DNA from: Siphonodentalium dalli
Taxonomy: Eukaryota > Mollusca > Scaphopoda > Gadilida > Siphonodentaliidae
Length of the DNA: 64,000 bases
Assembly: GCA_032622095.1 (NCBI GenBank)
Contig: CP136069.1
Location: 123,988,126 to 124,052,125, forward strand
Direction of reading: 5' to 3'
The notes beneath the pieces were generated by a model that made no database searches, was not told where the DNA came from, and worked only from the letters and a program-made list of their open reading frames with translations. Positions 10,264-18,662 of this stretch are shown one piece after another. A program made the position numbers and the translations under genes. Each line of letters begins with the position of its first letter. Positions within the stretch are counted from its first letter, which is position 1.

Positions 10264-10469
10264 CATTTCCCAAAAGGTTACTCTTTCATTGCTGAAAAAA
10301 TCAAAAACACGATTGTTCAATTTATATTTTATTCAACAACAAATATCTGCAAGTATATTTTGTTTTAAATTATTCGTGGCGTGATTTTTTCAAAACAAAA
10401 CATAGGGTACAAAGAACATTATTAGTTCTTAAGCAATGCTAAAAGTTTTTCTTTTTGAAAAAATTGGTT
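10264..10469. other. AT-rich spacer between the two gene pairs
   Basis: No gene. It holds ATTTTATTCAAC-type sequence shared with 11,770-11,800, and a minus-strand purine-rich CAAAAAGAAAAACT (about 10,444-10,457) just downstream of the minus-strand stem-loops. Confidence 0.6.
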
Positions 10470-10518
10470 GGTCCTGAAAAGGACCGTTTTTGTTTTTGGC
10501 CCTGAAAAGGGCCGTTTT
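10466..10518 (-). terminator. two tandem histone-type stem-loops, gene 10,527-10,715
   Basis: On the minus strand, GGCCCTTTTCAGGGCC (10,513-10,498) is followed by GGTCCTTTTCAGGACC (10,485-10,470). The second differs at one stem pair by a compensatory change (C-G to T-A) and keeps the TTTC loop. It is followed by AACCA and, about 14 nt later, CAAAAAGAAAAACT. The first loop lies 13 nt after the stop codon. Confidence 0.85.
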
Positions 10519-10526
10519 GTATGGCA

Positions 10527-10715
10527 TCAAAGTTCACGCCACGATTTTCTTTTGAGACTTTTGCTTTTGTTCCAACGCTGTTGTTTTTTGCATATTTGCA
10601 TAACCAGTTTTGCACTGGCGGTTACTTCTTTTGCGTGTCCGGCCCGCATTATCTGGGGTGATAGCCCTATCGTTCCTCTTAGTATAGACATCAACGGTTC
10701 GGGGATTTCGGACAT
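10527..10715 (-). CDS. unknown basic 62-residue protein
   Basis: Start at 10,715 lies in the same context (AAAGATG) and at the same distance (87 bp) from the 39-bp promoter motif as the paired genes. An alternative frame, 10,794-10,534 (86 codons), starts inside shared promoter DNA and repeats the leader peptide MCFLYRPHNR of unit 1, so I regard it as less likely. The product has a hydrophobic, possibly helical first half (PLMSILRGTIGLSPQIMRAG) and a strongly basic end (KKQQRWNKSKSLKRKSW). Function is unknown; a small nucleic-acid-binding protein is possible. The gene is divergent to 11,332-11,682. Confidence 0.6.
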   Translation of the reverse strand: MSEIPEPLMSILRGTIGLSPQIMRAGHAKEVTASAKLVMQICKKQQRWNKSKSLKRKSWREL

Positions 10716-10754
10716 CTTTGAATGCAGAATAAAAATTGTTCACGGCCGTGTTTG

Positions 10755-11305
10755 AACATATATCACGATTGTGCGGGCGGTAGAGAAAGCACATAATACT
10801 TTGACGTTAAAAATGACAAATGCTTCCTGACGTTGTGTTTCTTTACAGTGCATTATCTGTAGTTTTCACTATTTCGATATGTTATAGATTAAATTCATGA
10901 TAGTATATGCAATTAATTAAGATGTTTTAACATATGAATTCATCTTCGTTCATAAACGATGACCAAGTAAAGTTATCGATTGTAATGATGAAGAAAAATG
11001 TTCAGTATGTTTTCTTGTGTTCAGTTTTATGTATAAAATATGTACATCTCCAAAAACAAAACTAGAAAAACATTCCATATTTTCCTAACGAGGTAACAAA
11101 TATATCAATCATGTGTACCAAATAATAGATAATGATCTAACGAAATAAAAAACATTTGTTTGATCGCTATGCAATAATGATCAAGAAAAATATGAATGTT
11201 GATCCGGTTCTGAAAAAACACAATGTCAGGAAACATTTGTCAATTTTAACGTCAATGCGACATGTGATTTCATTGACGCCCGTGTCAAATGTATAAAAAT
11301 ATTTT
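10755..11305. promoter_or_regulatory. bidirectional promoter, unit 2 (duplicate of unit 1)
   Basis: It is nearly identical to 9,143-9,695, in the same orientation. The 39-bp motif lies at 10,840-10,802 (leftward) and 11,215-11,253 (rightward). A TATA-like TATAAAAA sits at about 11,293, some 40 bp before the rightward start codon. The coding sequences on each side are unrelated to those of unit 1. Confidence 0.8.
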
Positions 11306-11331
11306 CACTTTTTCAGTGAACTTCATTCATT

Positions 11332-11682
11332 ATGCCGTCGTTAAAGAAATTTATCAAGAAGTTATGGAGGAAGAGAGATTCGTCAGAGGAGACGAAAATC
11401 AGAACCTATAGGAAATGGCAGGATTCTCCTGAACAAAAGGTGGTACAGAAACAGATGCTAAGAGATTTTCTGGCTCGGCGACGACCATCGGCTGAAGTAT
11501 GTGATCAAGAACCAAGCAATCTTGATCTCGTGGAGATCTTGTCACAGATCTCGAAGAAAGATCTGTGCAATGCAGCAATTGACAGCTTCGCTCAGGCTGC
11601 TGCGGCGCACAGATCAAACCCTACTTGGTCTGTGACAATTAATCCCAACGGGATATATCCTGATTTGGCAGAATTTTTATGA
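11332..11682 (+). CDS. unknown 116-residue protein
   Basis: It begins with a strongly basic, amphipathic stretch (MPSLKKFIKKLWRKRD). A charged middle follows (residues 20-55), then a helical segment (NLDLVEILSQISKKDL, CNAAIDSFAQAAAAH) and a C-terminal WSVTINPNGIYPDLAEFL. I know no family with this layout. The basic amphipathic N-terminus could bind membrane or nucleic acid. The gene is the rightward partner of 10,527-10,715 and starts 79 bp after the shared 39-bp promoter motif. It ends 18 nt before a histone-type stem-loop. It is more likely an early or accessory gene than a capsid gene, judging from its position in the left module; that is inference. Confidence 0.7.
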   Translation: MPSLKKFIKKLWRKRDSSEETKIRTYRKWQDSPEQKVVQKQMLRDFLARRRPSAEVCDQEPSNLDLVEILSQISKKDLCNAAIDSFAQAAAAHRSNPTWSVTINPNGIYPDLAEFL

Positions 11683-11696
11683 ATTCTGGAAAAGAA

Positions 11697-11722
11697 AAAC
11701 GGCCCTTTTCAGGGCCACCCAC
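11697..11722 (+). terminator. histone-type 3' stem-loop, gene 11,332-11,682
   Basis: GGCCCTTTTCAGGGCC (11,701-11,716) is preceded by AAAAGAAAAAC and followed by ACCCACATT. The ACCCA flank is the classical animal histone form. It lies 18 nt after the stop codon. Confidence 0.85.
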
Positions 11723-11790
11723 ATTCCCCAAAAAGGTTACTCTTTCATAGCTGAAAAAAACAAAACAAAACACGATTGTTCAATTCATAA

Positions 11791-11796
11791 TTTATT
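11791..11796 (-). terminator. poly(A) signal AATAAA, zinc-knuckle gene
   Basis: Minus-strand AATAAA lies about 32 nt downstream of the stop of the gene at 11,828-12,403. Unlike the four genes to its left, this gene uses an ordinary poly(A) signal and has no histone-type hairpin. Confidence 0.6.
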
Positions 11797-11827
11797 CACA
11801 ATATAATTTTCAAATGTTTGTATCGAT

Positions 11828-12403
11828 TCATTTATCTGTTTTTGGAATGTAGAATTGTCTCAGCTTCTTTTTCTTGGAAGTTTTCTTGGAATTTTCAAAA
11901 TCTGGATGCTTATCTTCAGATTTGTTCTGTGAATCATTCGTAGGATCAACAGGTCGGGGTTGTTTGAAAACATCTGATGTTGTAGACATCTCTTCAGTTT
12001 TGATAACTGCATTTTGTTCTTGTATTGTTACTGCTTGTAGACTTTTTTGTATAGTTTTCACATTTTTTTTGTCGTCGAAATCTGTTTTACATTGGAAGGA
12101 CCAATGGGAGTCTTGTCCGCATTTGTAACAGTAACCATATGGTGGTTTCCAATTTTTATCAGCTTTGTTTTTCTCTTTTTTCTCTTGCCATTGCATTTTG
12201 TTACAAAATTTAAACAAATCAGTAGAGATCTGTCTCAATTCGACAAGATTATCTTGAATTTTTCTAGTCTGTAGTAGTGTAGATTCTTCTTTATGCAGCT
12301 CAATATAGCTCTCTTCAATAACTGCAGGCCTTGGTCTTTTTCTAACAATATCTTCTTCGCTGGCGGAGTCGTCTGAAACAGGTCTTTTGATTCTCTTAAA
12401 CAT
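11828..12403 (-). CDS. CCHC zinc-knuckle protein sharing its N-terminus with POLB
   Basis: This 191-residue protein has its first 32 residues (MFKRIKRPVSDDSASEED, then a KRPRP basic patch) identical to those of POLB. They lie in the mirrored arm of a palindrome. A helical region follows, then a CCHC knuckle CYKCGQDSHWSFQC (C-x2-C-x4-H-x4-C, about residues 93-106), and a lysine-rich tail with KKTSKKKKLRQF. The knuckle suggests single-strand nucleic-acid binding and the KRPRP patch could be a nuclear signal. It is expressed divergently from POLB, presumably from the same palindromic promoter. A replication accessory role is plausible but not shown; I do not recognise a named family. Confidence 0.8.
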   Translation of the reverse strand: MFKRIKRPVSDDSASEEDIVRKRPRPAVIEESYIELHKEESTLLQTRKIQDNLVELRQISTDLFKFCNKMQWQEKKEKNKADKNWKPPYGYCYKCGQDSHWSFQCKTDFDDKKNVKTIQKSLQAVTIQEQNAVIKTEEMSTTSDVFKQPRPVDPTNDSQNKSEDKHPDFENSKKTSKKKKLRQFYIPKTDK

Positions 12404-12709
12404 TTTTGTCTTGAGTTTTTGTCAGCAAAAAATATTGCGACTGGCTTCTTCGGAGTTGAAGTGTAAAGTGTATAATTACACAATTTTAACACCTGCTTTT
12501 ATAGCAGTGACTGCTATAAAAGCAAGTGTAAAATTGTGTAATTATACACTTTACACTTCAACTCCGAAGAAGCCAGTCGCAATATTTTTTGCTGACAAAA
12601 ACTCAAGACAAAAATGTTTAAGAGAATCAAAAGACCTGTTTCAGACGACTCCGCCAGCGAAGAAGATATTGTTAGAAAAAGACCAAGGCCTGCAGTTATT
12701 GAAGAGAGC
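12308..12709. promoter_or_regulatory. ~400-bp palindrome: shared promoter plus duplicated first 32 codons
   Basis: Two arms of about 200 bp meet at TTTTATAGCAG-TGA-CTGCTATAAAA (about 12,509). The match is almost perfect, with one extra base in the left arm. It runs from codon 1-32 of the minus gene through the intergenic region into codon 1-32 of POLB. GTGTATAATTACAC near each gene and ACTTTACACTTCAACTCC provide candidate promoter elements in mirror image. Identity ends sharply at GAAGAGAGC on both sides. Confidence 0.9.
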
Positions 12710-15700
12710 GAAATGGAAACTGATGAGGCAGAAAGTGAAGAGAGCGATATGGAAACTGATGAGGCAGAAAGTGAAGAGAGCGATATGGAAACTGATGAGG
12801 CAGAAAGTGAAGAGAGCGATATGGAAACTGATGGAGGCGAAAGTGAAGAAAGTTCTAGTGATGGTCAGATTGGACGCGGTCGAAGACAGAATAGAGAAAT
12901 TGGTGGGAAGAGAAAGAGAAGTCTGGCTAGAGAGCGTGTTGTGTTCAATCCAACAAAATATTTCAAATTGGAGCTGAACTCGGAGAAATTTTCCAGAAAA
13001 TTTAAATCAGCATCACGACAATTTGGTGTGAAATTCGAGAAATTTACAGATCCAATCGAAAACATTCCAGAGATATTTGAGAAGTTGACAGAAGAATTGA
13101 AACAGAAATGTTCAGCAAATGAGAAGACAAGAATCAGAGTTACGATAAATCATCCAGGACTTGATATGAACATTTTCATTCCATTCACAAAAGCCAGTGA
13201 ATTGAATGGTGAGACACTCATGGATAATATTCAAAATGTGGTTCAATCAAATGCAGACTTTACAATTCATGACGGTGCACTCAATTTCGAAATCTTCGTT
13301 ACAGATATTCCGGAAGGTGGTACACGACACTCACTACATTATGGACCATTTGCAGACAAGAACAAGCTTACAAAAGTGAAAAGAAGTATTGTCCGGATTG
13401 AAAATGCTGATGATGTTATGTGTATGGCAAGATCTATTGTCGTCGGAATGTGTAAGGCAGATAGTGATGGATCTGCGTGCTGGTCAAAGAAATGGAAAAG
13501 AATAAGACAATCAATATACACAGCACAAACAGATGCAGCAAAAAATCTACTCAACCGTGCTGGTATTCCACACGATACAGTTTGCAGTATCAATGAGTTC
13601 CACAAGATTCAAGAAATATTGTATCCAGAATATGTTGTGAAAATTCACAATGAATTTGCTGGCGCTGGATTTCTATTTGAACCTGCAGAAATGTGTTCGG
13701 AGAGCAAATGTGTACACATCTACTACAACAACAATCACTTCGACACCATAACATCAATCAAAGGATTTCTAGGCACCAGCTACTACTGCGAATTCTGTGA
13801 CATTGGATTCAAAAGTCGTGGCGATCATCGATGCAGATTTGTTTGTGCATGCTGGTCATTGACACAGTGTAATTTCACAAATTTGGTGAAGTGTAGAACG
13901 TGTCGACGATCATTCAGAAGTAAATCTTGTTTCGACAACCATTTGAAGACGGAAGGAAAACAGAAAAGAAAAATATGTGATTTGGTTCAACTATGCAACA
14001 TTTGTGATGAAGAATTTCTCATCAATAAATCAAACAGACATATATGTGCGGGGTTGAAGAAATGCAAACATTGCAAAGAAATCGTTGAAGCAGATCACAG
14101 GTGCTACATTCCAAAATATGAATCACCGGAAAAGAAACCTGCAAAGATTCCATATGTATTCTTTGACTTTGAATGCAGACAAGACACAGGTGTTCATATT
14201 CCAAACTTCTGTGTTGCACATACCGCTTGTGGAGATTGCATGTGCAAACCAATCGAAGAAAAATGTGAAACATGCGGACCGGATTCCAGAGAATTTGTAT
14301 TCAAGGGTGACAACGTTTTAACAGACTTCACAAACTGGTTATTCCATCAAGATCACAAAGGATGTGTTGCAATAGCACATAATGCTCAGGGGTACGATGC
14401 ACAGTTTCTACTTCAAGCACTCATACAAAGTGGAATTCATAAACCAGAACTGATCATGAATGGAAACAAAATTCTCAGTTTAAAATGCAACAGCGTGAAA
14501 GTTATTGATTCTCTGAGTTTTCTGATGATGCCGCTTTCAAAATTTCCACAAACTTTTCAGCTGAATGAGATGGCAAAAGGACACTTTCCACATTGGGCGA
14601 ATTCACCAAAGTTTCAAAATTACATTGGACATTACTTGGCTTCTGATTACTACAAACCAGACATGATGAGCGTGGAAAATCGAGAGAAATTCTTTGAATG
14701 GTACAATGAGAAAATAGAAAATTATGCGATATTCAACTTCCAAGAAGAGATAGAGAAGTACTGCAAATCAGACGTGGATATTCTTCGCCGTGGATGTGGA
14801 AAATTCAGGAAATACATATTGGAAACAGAACAGATTGACCCGTTCATTGAGTCAATAACATTGGCACAAGTTTGCAATTTGGCATGGAGGAAGAATTCAA
14901 TGCCAGAGAAAACAATTGGAATCATTCCAGATGGTGGATACCCATGTGCTAAAAACTATTCCATGAAAGCGATACGTTGGCTTCAACATATATCATTGTC
15001 ACGTATGATAACAATCAAGCATGCTTTGAATGGAGGAGAAATCAAGATTGGTGGACACTACGTCGATGGATATGAGGAAGCCACAAGAACAGTTTTTGAG
15101 ATGAATGGATGTCTGTTTCATGGATGTCCAAAATGTTACAACAACAGACAATACAAGAATCCCTATACGATGCTCACCATGGAAGAATTATATACAAGAA
15201 CCCAACAGAAGAAAGATGAACTGGAAAGTCTTGGTTACAGAGTTGAATCAATTTGGGAGCATCAGATCGACGAAAGAATGAAATCGGATGTGAAATTCAA
15301 ACAACAAATGGAATCTTTCTACAAACATCGAGACCCTATTTTGCCAAGAGAAGCATTGTTTGGTGGACGTACAAATGCCATCAAATTGTACGAGGAAATT
15401 GATCAAGATTCCACAAAAGAAATCAAGTTCATCGATGTGTGTTCGTTGTATCCATTTTGCAACAAATATAAATTCTACCCTGTTGGACATCCAGAAATTT
15501 TGAGCCAAGAGCAGATCGATCAAGAACACATTAGAGACTATGCGGGGCTTGTTAAATGTACAATTTTACCATCATCGAAATTGTATATTCCAGTTCTACC
15601 GATTCATTGTAACAAGAAAATGGTTTTTACTCTGTGCAACACTTGTGCCATCAATGAGAACGAGGCATGTAACCATTCAGAAGAAGATCGAGCTATAACC

Positions 15701-16687
15701 GGAGTGTGGACCACGCCAGAATTATTCAAAGCAATGGATGTTGGCTACAAAATACTTGATGTGTACCAAATTTGGCATTGGACAGATTGGACAGATGAAA
15801 TATACAAATCCTATATCGATAAACATCTAAAGATCAAACAGGAATGTAGTGGTTATCCATTTGGTGTTGAGACAGAAGAACAGAAACAAAAGTTTGTACA
15901 GGATTATTATGCAGCTGAGGGTATAAATTTGGAGAACATCGAGAAGAATCCAGGAAAACGTCAAATATCTAAAATTATGATTAATTGTATATGGGGTAAG
16001 AATGCACAAAGAAATCTTATGTCAAAAACAGAGTATGTGGATAAACCATCACGTTATTTTGAATTGCTTACTAGTAACAATATAATTGTTCAAAATGTTA
16101 CACTTCTTGATGGTGACAAATTCATTCTGGTAAATTATGTTGACATCTTAGATAATATTGAACCTCATCATTCAGCAAATGTTGTTGTTGCTTCTTTTGT
16201 TACAGCGTATGCAAGATTACAATTGTATAAAGTTTTAGAAAAACTTGGAGATAGAGTGCTGTATTTTGATACAGACAGCTGTATGTATGTCAGTGATCCA
16301 TCAAAGAAGAACATCAAAACTATCGAAGGAAGATTGGGGAAATGGAGCGACGAACATCCAGATGCAAAGATTGTCAAATTTGTTGGACTTGGGCCAAAGA
16401 ACTACGGATATGAATACATCAAAGATGGGGTAAGATACACCAAATGTAAGGTAAAAGGTATCACTCTTGATTACAGCACAAGTCAAAAAGTTAATTTTGA
16501 AACAATGGTACAATGTGTTAATGATCGTGAAAATTTCAAAACTGTTGTTGAGTATCCTTCCAGAATTAAAAGACAAAAGAACCATCAATTGATTAGTGAG
16601 TGTCAAACCAAAACTTTCAGATCGGTGTACACAAAACGAAAACTCGTCAATGGTATTCATACATACCCATACGGATGGAGATGTTGA
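12614..16687 (+). CDS. POLB: protein-primed DNA polymerase B
   Basis: A 1,357-residue family B polymerase of the Polinton type, expected to copy the element from its protein-capped ends. An acidic N-terminal insert (residues 33-82) consists of four 12-residue repeats DMETDEAESEES. A cysteine/histidine-rich region, probably zinc-binding, lies near residues 390-500. The 3'-5' exonuclease motifs are FDFEC (about 518), HNAQGYD (589) and YCKSDVD (about 716). Polymerase motifs are DVCSLYP (941), KIMINCIWG (1120) and YFDTDS (1217-1222), so all expected catalytic aspartates are present. The start at 12,614 is set by the palindrome mirrored in the 191-residue gene. The frame is intact. The acidic repeats are 36-nt direct repeats and likely vary in number between copies. 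Confidence 0.97.
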   Translation: MFKRIKRPVSDDSASEEDIVRKRPRPAVIEESEMETDEAESEESDMETDEAESEESDMETDEAESEESDMETDGGESEESSSDGQIGRGRRQNREIGGKRKRSLARERVVFNPTKYFKLELNSEKFSRKFKSASRQFGVKFEKFTDPIENIPEIFEKLTEELKQKCSANEKTRIRVTINHPGLDMNIFIPFTKASELNGETLMDNIQNVVQSNADFTIHDGALNFEIFVTDIPEGGTRHSLHYGPFADKNKLTKVKRSIVRIENADDVMCMARSIVVGMCKADSDGSACWSKKWKRIRQSIYTAQTDAAKNLLNRAGIPHDTVCSINEFHKIQEILYPEYVVKIHNEFAGAGFLFEPAEMCSESKCVHIYYNNNHFDTITSIKGFLGTSYYCEFCDIGFKSRGDHRCRFVCACWSLTQCNFTNLVKCRTCRRSFRSKSCFDNHLKTEGKQKRKICDLVQLCNICDEEFLINKSNRHICAGLKKCKHCKEIVEADHRCYIPKYESPEKKPAKIPYVFFDFECRQDTGVHIPNFCVAHTACGDCMCKPIEEKCETCGPDSREFVFKGDNVLTDFTNWLFHQDHKGCVAIAHNAQGYDAQFLLQALIQSGIHKPELIMNGNKILSLKCNSVKVIDSLSFLMMPLSKFPQTFQLNEMAKGHFPHWANSPKFQNYIGHYLASDYYKPDMMSVENREKFFEWYNEKIENYAIFNFQEEIEKYCKSDVDILRRGCGKFRKYILETEQIDPFIESITLAQVCNLAWRKNSMPEKTIGIIPDGGYPCAKNYSMKAIRWLQHISLSRMITIKHALNGGEIKIGGHYVDGYEEATRTVFEMNGCLFHGCPKCYNNRQYKNPYTMLTMEELYTRTQQKKDELESLGYRVESIWEHQIDERMKSDVKFKQQMESFYKHRDPILPREALFGGRTNAIKLYEEIDQDSTKEIKFIDVCSLYPFCNKYKFYPVGHPEILSQEQIDQEHIRDYAGLVKCTILPSSKLYIPVLPIHCNKKMVFTLCNTCAINENEACNHSEEDRAITGVWTTPELFKAMDVGYKILDVYQIWHWTDWTDEIYKSYIDKHLKIKQECSGYPFGVETEEQKQKFVQDYYAAEGINLENIEKNPGKRQISKIMINCIWGKNAQRNLMSKTEYVDKPSRYFELLTSNNIIVQNVTLLDGDKFILVNYVDILDNIEPHHSANVVVASFVTAYARLQLYKVLEKLGDRVLYFDTDSCMYVSDPSKKNIKTIEGRLGKWSDEHPDAKIVKFVGLGPKNYGYEYIKDGVRYTKCKVKGITLDYSTSQKVNFETMVQCVNDRENFKTVVEYPSRIKRQKNHQLISECQTKTFRSVYTKRKLVNGIHTYPYGWRC

Positions 16688-16703
16688 GTCATTTCATGTC
16701 AAG

Positions 16704-17300
16704 ATGTTGGCAGGAGTAGTACCTCCAGAAATTGCTGAGAAGATTTATGGATATTTGGTGGCACAGTCAACGCTTATTCCAGAGATAAAGAAGGAATTAC
16801 AAGAAGTCTGGTTTGAAAGAGAAAAGAAAGCAATACTACGATGCTGTGATGTCGGCGAATGTTTACAGAGATTGGCCTATCTTGAGTCAAGTATATCTTC
16901 TCATTTCTCTCAAAAATATATTGAATCATTTATTAAATTCAAAACATTTTTTCTCATTGAAAAAATATCTGATTTTTGGACATTTGGTGCTGATCAACAC
17001 CATTTAGATATAGATTTAGGAACTTTTGATGAACATGACTATATTCATTATACAAAGTATGATGATCATTTACCTCTTGATGGGGGAACTTTTGAATCAG
17101 TTCCTAGGATCTATGGGTATTTGTTAACAAAAAAAATGTCAACATATGCAAAAATTAAAAACATTTTGGGGGATGATTTTTTTATTTACAGAACAAAGCA
17201 CAGAAGAATAGAAGACTATGATGATTGGATTATTGAAATGTATGGAAATATTTACAGCTTTGGAGATTTCGGTTTAAAAACTAAATTCACACGTCGTTAA
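16704..17300 (+). CDS. unknown 198-residue protein
   Basis: It follows POLB directly. ATG at 16,704 is chosen because the longer in-frame start (16,596) would lie inside POLB. MLAGVVPPEIAEKIYGYLVA at the start resembles the opening helix of F-box-like or ankyrin-virus proteins (PPEIxxKIxxYL) but is too short to classify. The middle has FWTFGADQHHLDIDLGTFDE, and a second GYLLTKKMSTYAKIKNIL segment echoes the first helix. Base composition is AT-rich like its downstream neighbours. No motif points to an enzyme. It lies between polymerase and packaging ATPase, where Polintons often carry variable genes. Confidence 0.75.
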   Translation: MLAGVVPPEIAEKIYGYLVAQSTLIPEIKKELQEVWFEREKKAILRCCDVGECLQRLAYLESSISSHFSQKYIESFIKFKTFFLIEKISDFWTFGADQHHLDIDLGTFDEHDYIHYTKYDDHLPLDGGTFESVPRIYGYLLTKKMSTYAKIKNILGDDFFIYRTKHRRIEDYDDWIIEMYGNIYSFGDFGLKTKFTRR

Positions 17301-17333
17301 GTTCACTCTCTGATTAGACATCAAAGTGACAAC

Positions 17334-17984
17334 ATGGAAGAATCTTTACTTTTCCAACATCCGTGTAATTTCTTTATCAGCGGACCAAGTGGATCAGGTA
17401 AAACAGAATTTGTTAAAAAAGTTATTGAATTTAAACACGATTTATTCCAAACACCACCAAAGAAAATAGTTTGGTGTTACAAAGAATGGCAAGACACATA
17501 CAATCGTATAAAAGAAATTGATAACGTTAAGTTTATCGATGGTATTCCAGACGATGATGAGGAAATTGTATCAGATAAATCATTTCCTCATCTTGTTGTT
17601 TTCGATGACATGATGGGGGAACAAGATGAAGACAAAATAATGCTTTGGTTTACTAGAAAAGGTCATCATCGAAATGCTTCAATAATTTACATTACTCAAA
17701 ACATGTTCCAAAAATCAAAAAGTAGCAGAACTATAAGTTTGAATGCACACTACATGGTTTTATTTCAAAGCGTTCGAGATAAAAATCAAATAAAAGTTTT
17801 GGCTCATCAAATGCAAACCAATCATTTGAAACAAGCATACGAAGATGCAACTTCAATAAATCATGGATATATTTTAGTAGATTTTCATCCTAGAACAGAA
17901 AATTATTTGCGAATTAGAACTGATATTTTCCATAAATGGTTGACAGCTAATGACCGAGGTCCTGTCATATATTCAAAAGTATAA
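17334..17984 (+). CDS. ATP: FtsK/HerA-type DNA packaging ATPase
   Basis: A 216-residue P-loop ATPase, the expected motor for DNA packaging into the capsid. Walker A is GPSGSGKT (residues 17-24). Walker B is HLVVFDDMM with acidic residues at 91-92. ITQNMF (about 122-127) matches the polar residue motif after Walker B in A32-like packaging ATPases. HHRNASIIYITQN is typical of Polinton and adintovirus versions. The frame is complete and of usual length for the family. It opens the rightward structural-gene cluster. Confidence 0.95.
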   Translation: MEESLLFQHPCNFFISGPSGSGKTEFVKKVIEFKHDLFQTPPKKIVWCYKEWQDTYNRIKEIDNVKFIDGIPDDDEEIVSDKSFPHLVVFDDMMGEQDEDKIMLWFTRKGHHRNASIIYITQNMFQKSKSSRTISLNAHYMVLFQSVRDKNQIKVLAHQMQTNHLKQAYEDATSINHGYILVDFHPRTENYLRIRTDIFHKWLTANDRGPVIYSKV

Positions 17985-18018
17985 ATTCAGTTGTTGTTAT
18001 TTTTTTCATTTTAGAACC

Positions 18019-18606
18019 ATGTCGTCCACCGAGATGTTTAGTCGTGATGAACTGTCACAAATTATAAATTTCTTCACTTTTGCAGCTGAATTATTTCTTG
18101 AAAATGATTGGAAATTACCATCACAGACAAAAAAGTTTTTTCAGAGAAATAAAAATGTTCTTAAAAAAATCTCTGATCGATCAACTGATATGGAAACAAA
18201 ACGCAAATTAATTTTACAACGAGGTGGTAGTGGGTTTCTTGGAGGAGTTTTAATTAGAAGTCTTTTGAAAAATTCATTTGAACAAACTGGTAGACAATCT
18301 AAAAGTAAATCAAAGGTTTCTCCAAAACGTTCAAAGATTACTCGGAAGCAAACACAACAAAGAGGTAATCAAAAAGAATCTAAACGTAAAACAAAGCTTT
18401 CTCTAAATCATTCAAAGTTTACACCGATGCAAACTCAACAAAATCAACATTCTAAATTTACACCTATACCTTCTCAGCAGAACCCTCAACATCAACCGTT
18501 ACAAAAAAAACCAGTTATTGATCTTGAATTTTCAAAATTTATGCCGTTGTCTGATGCATCGAAATCTGCATTCGAAGCTTTAGAATGGTTCAATCCGAAA
18601 AGATAA
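18019..18606 (+). CDS. minor virion protein candidate with GG motif
   Basis: A 195-residue product. ATG at 18,019 is preferred, since the in-frame start at 17,950 overlaps the ATPase gene. An N-terminal helical domain (residues 1-60) precedes KLILQRGGSGFLGGVLIRSL, a di-glycine followed by a hydrophobic, glycine-rich stretch. A basic, Gln/Ser/Lys-rich disordered region follows with repeated HSKFTPxxxQQ units, and the end is FSKFMPLSDASKSAFEALEW. The K-x-I-L-x-Q-R/K-G-G motif also occurs in the next gene, and resembles maturation sites and membrane-active peptides of adenovirus-like minor proteins. TTTTTTTCATTTTAG just before the start looks like a splice acceptor but may be chance. Confidence 0.75.
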   Translation: MSSTEMFSRDELSQIINFFTFAAELFLENDWKLPSQTKKFFQRNKNVLKKISDRSTDMETKRKLILQRGGSGFLGGVLIRSLLKNSFEQTGRQSKSKSKVSPKRSKITRKQTQQRGNQKESKRKTKLSLNHSKFTPMQTQQNQHSKFTPIPSQQNPQHQPLQKKPVIDLEFSKFMPLSDASKSAFEALEWFNPKR

Positions 18607-18662
18607 AAGATGAAACATATAATTTTTCTGCTCATTTTGAGACAACTACTTAGACTGTGAAG

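Noticed and set aside
10534-10794. 86-codon ORF as the gene of this place
   Set aside because: Its start and first residues lie in the duplicated promoter; the 62-codon frame has the start position shared by all four module genes. Not excluded completely.
12235-12977. ORFs on both strands across the palindrome (85 and 196 codons)
   Set aside because: They read the palindrome and the acidic repeat out of frame.
17990-18018. Intron ending at TTTTTTTCATTTTAG
   Set aside because: No matching donor could be assigned and the neighbouring frames are complete without splicing.
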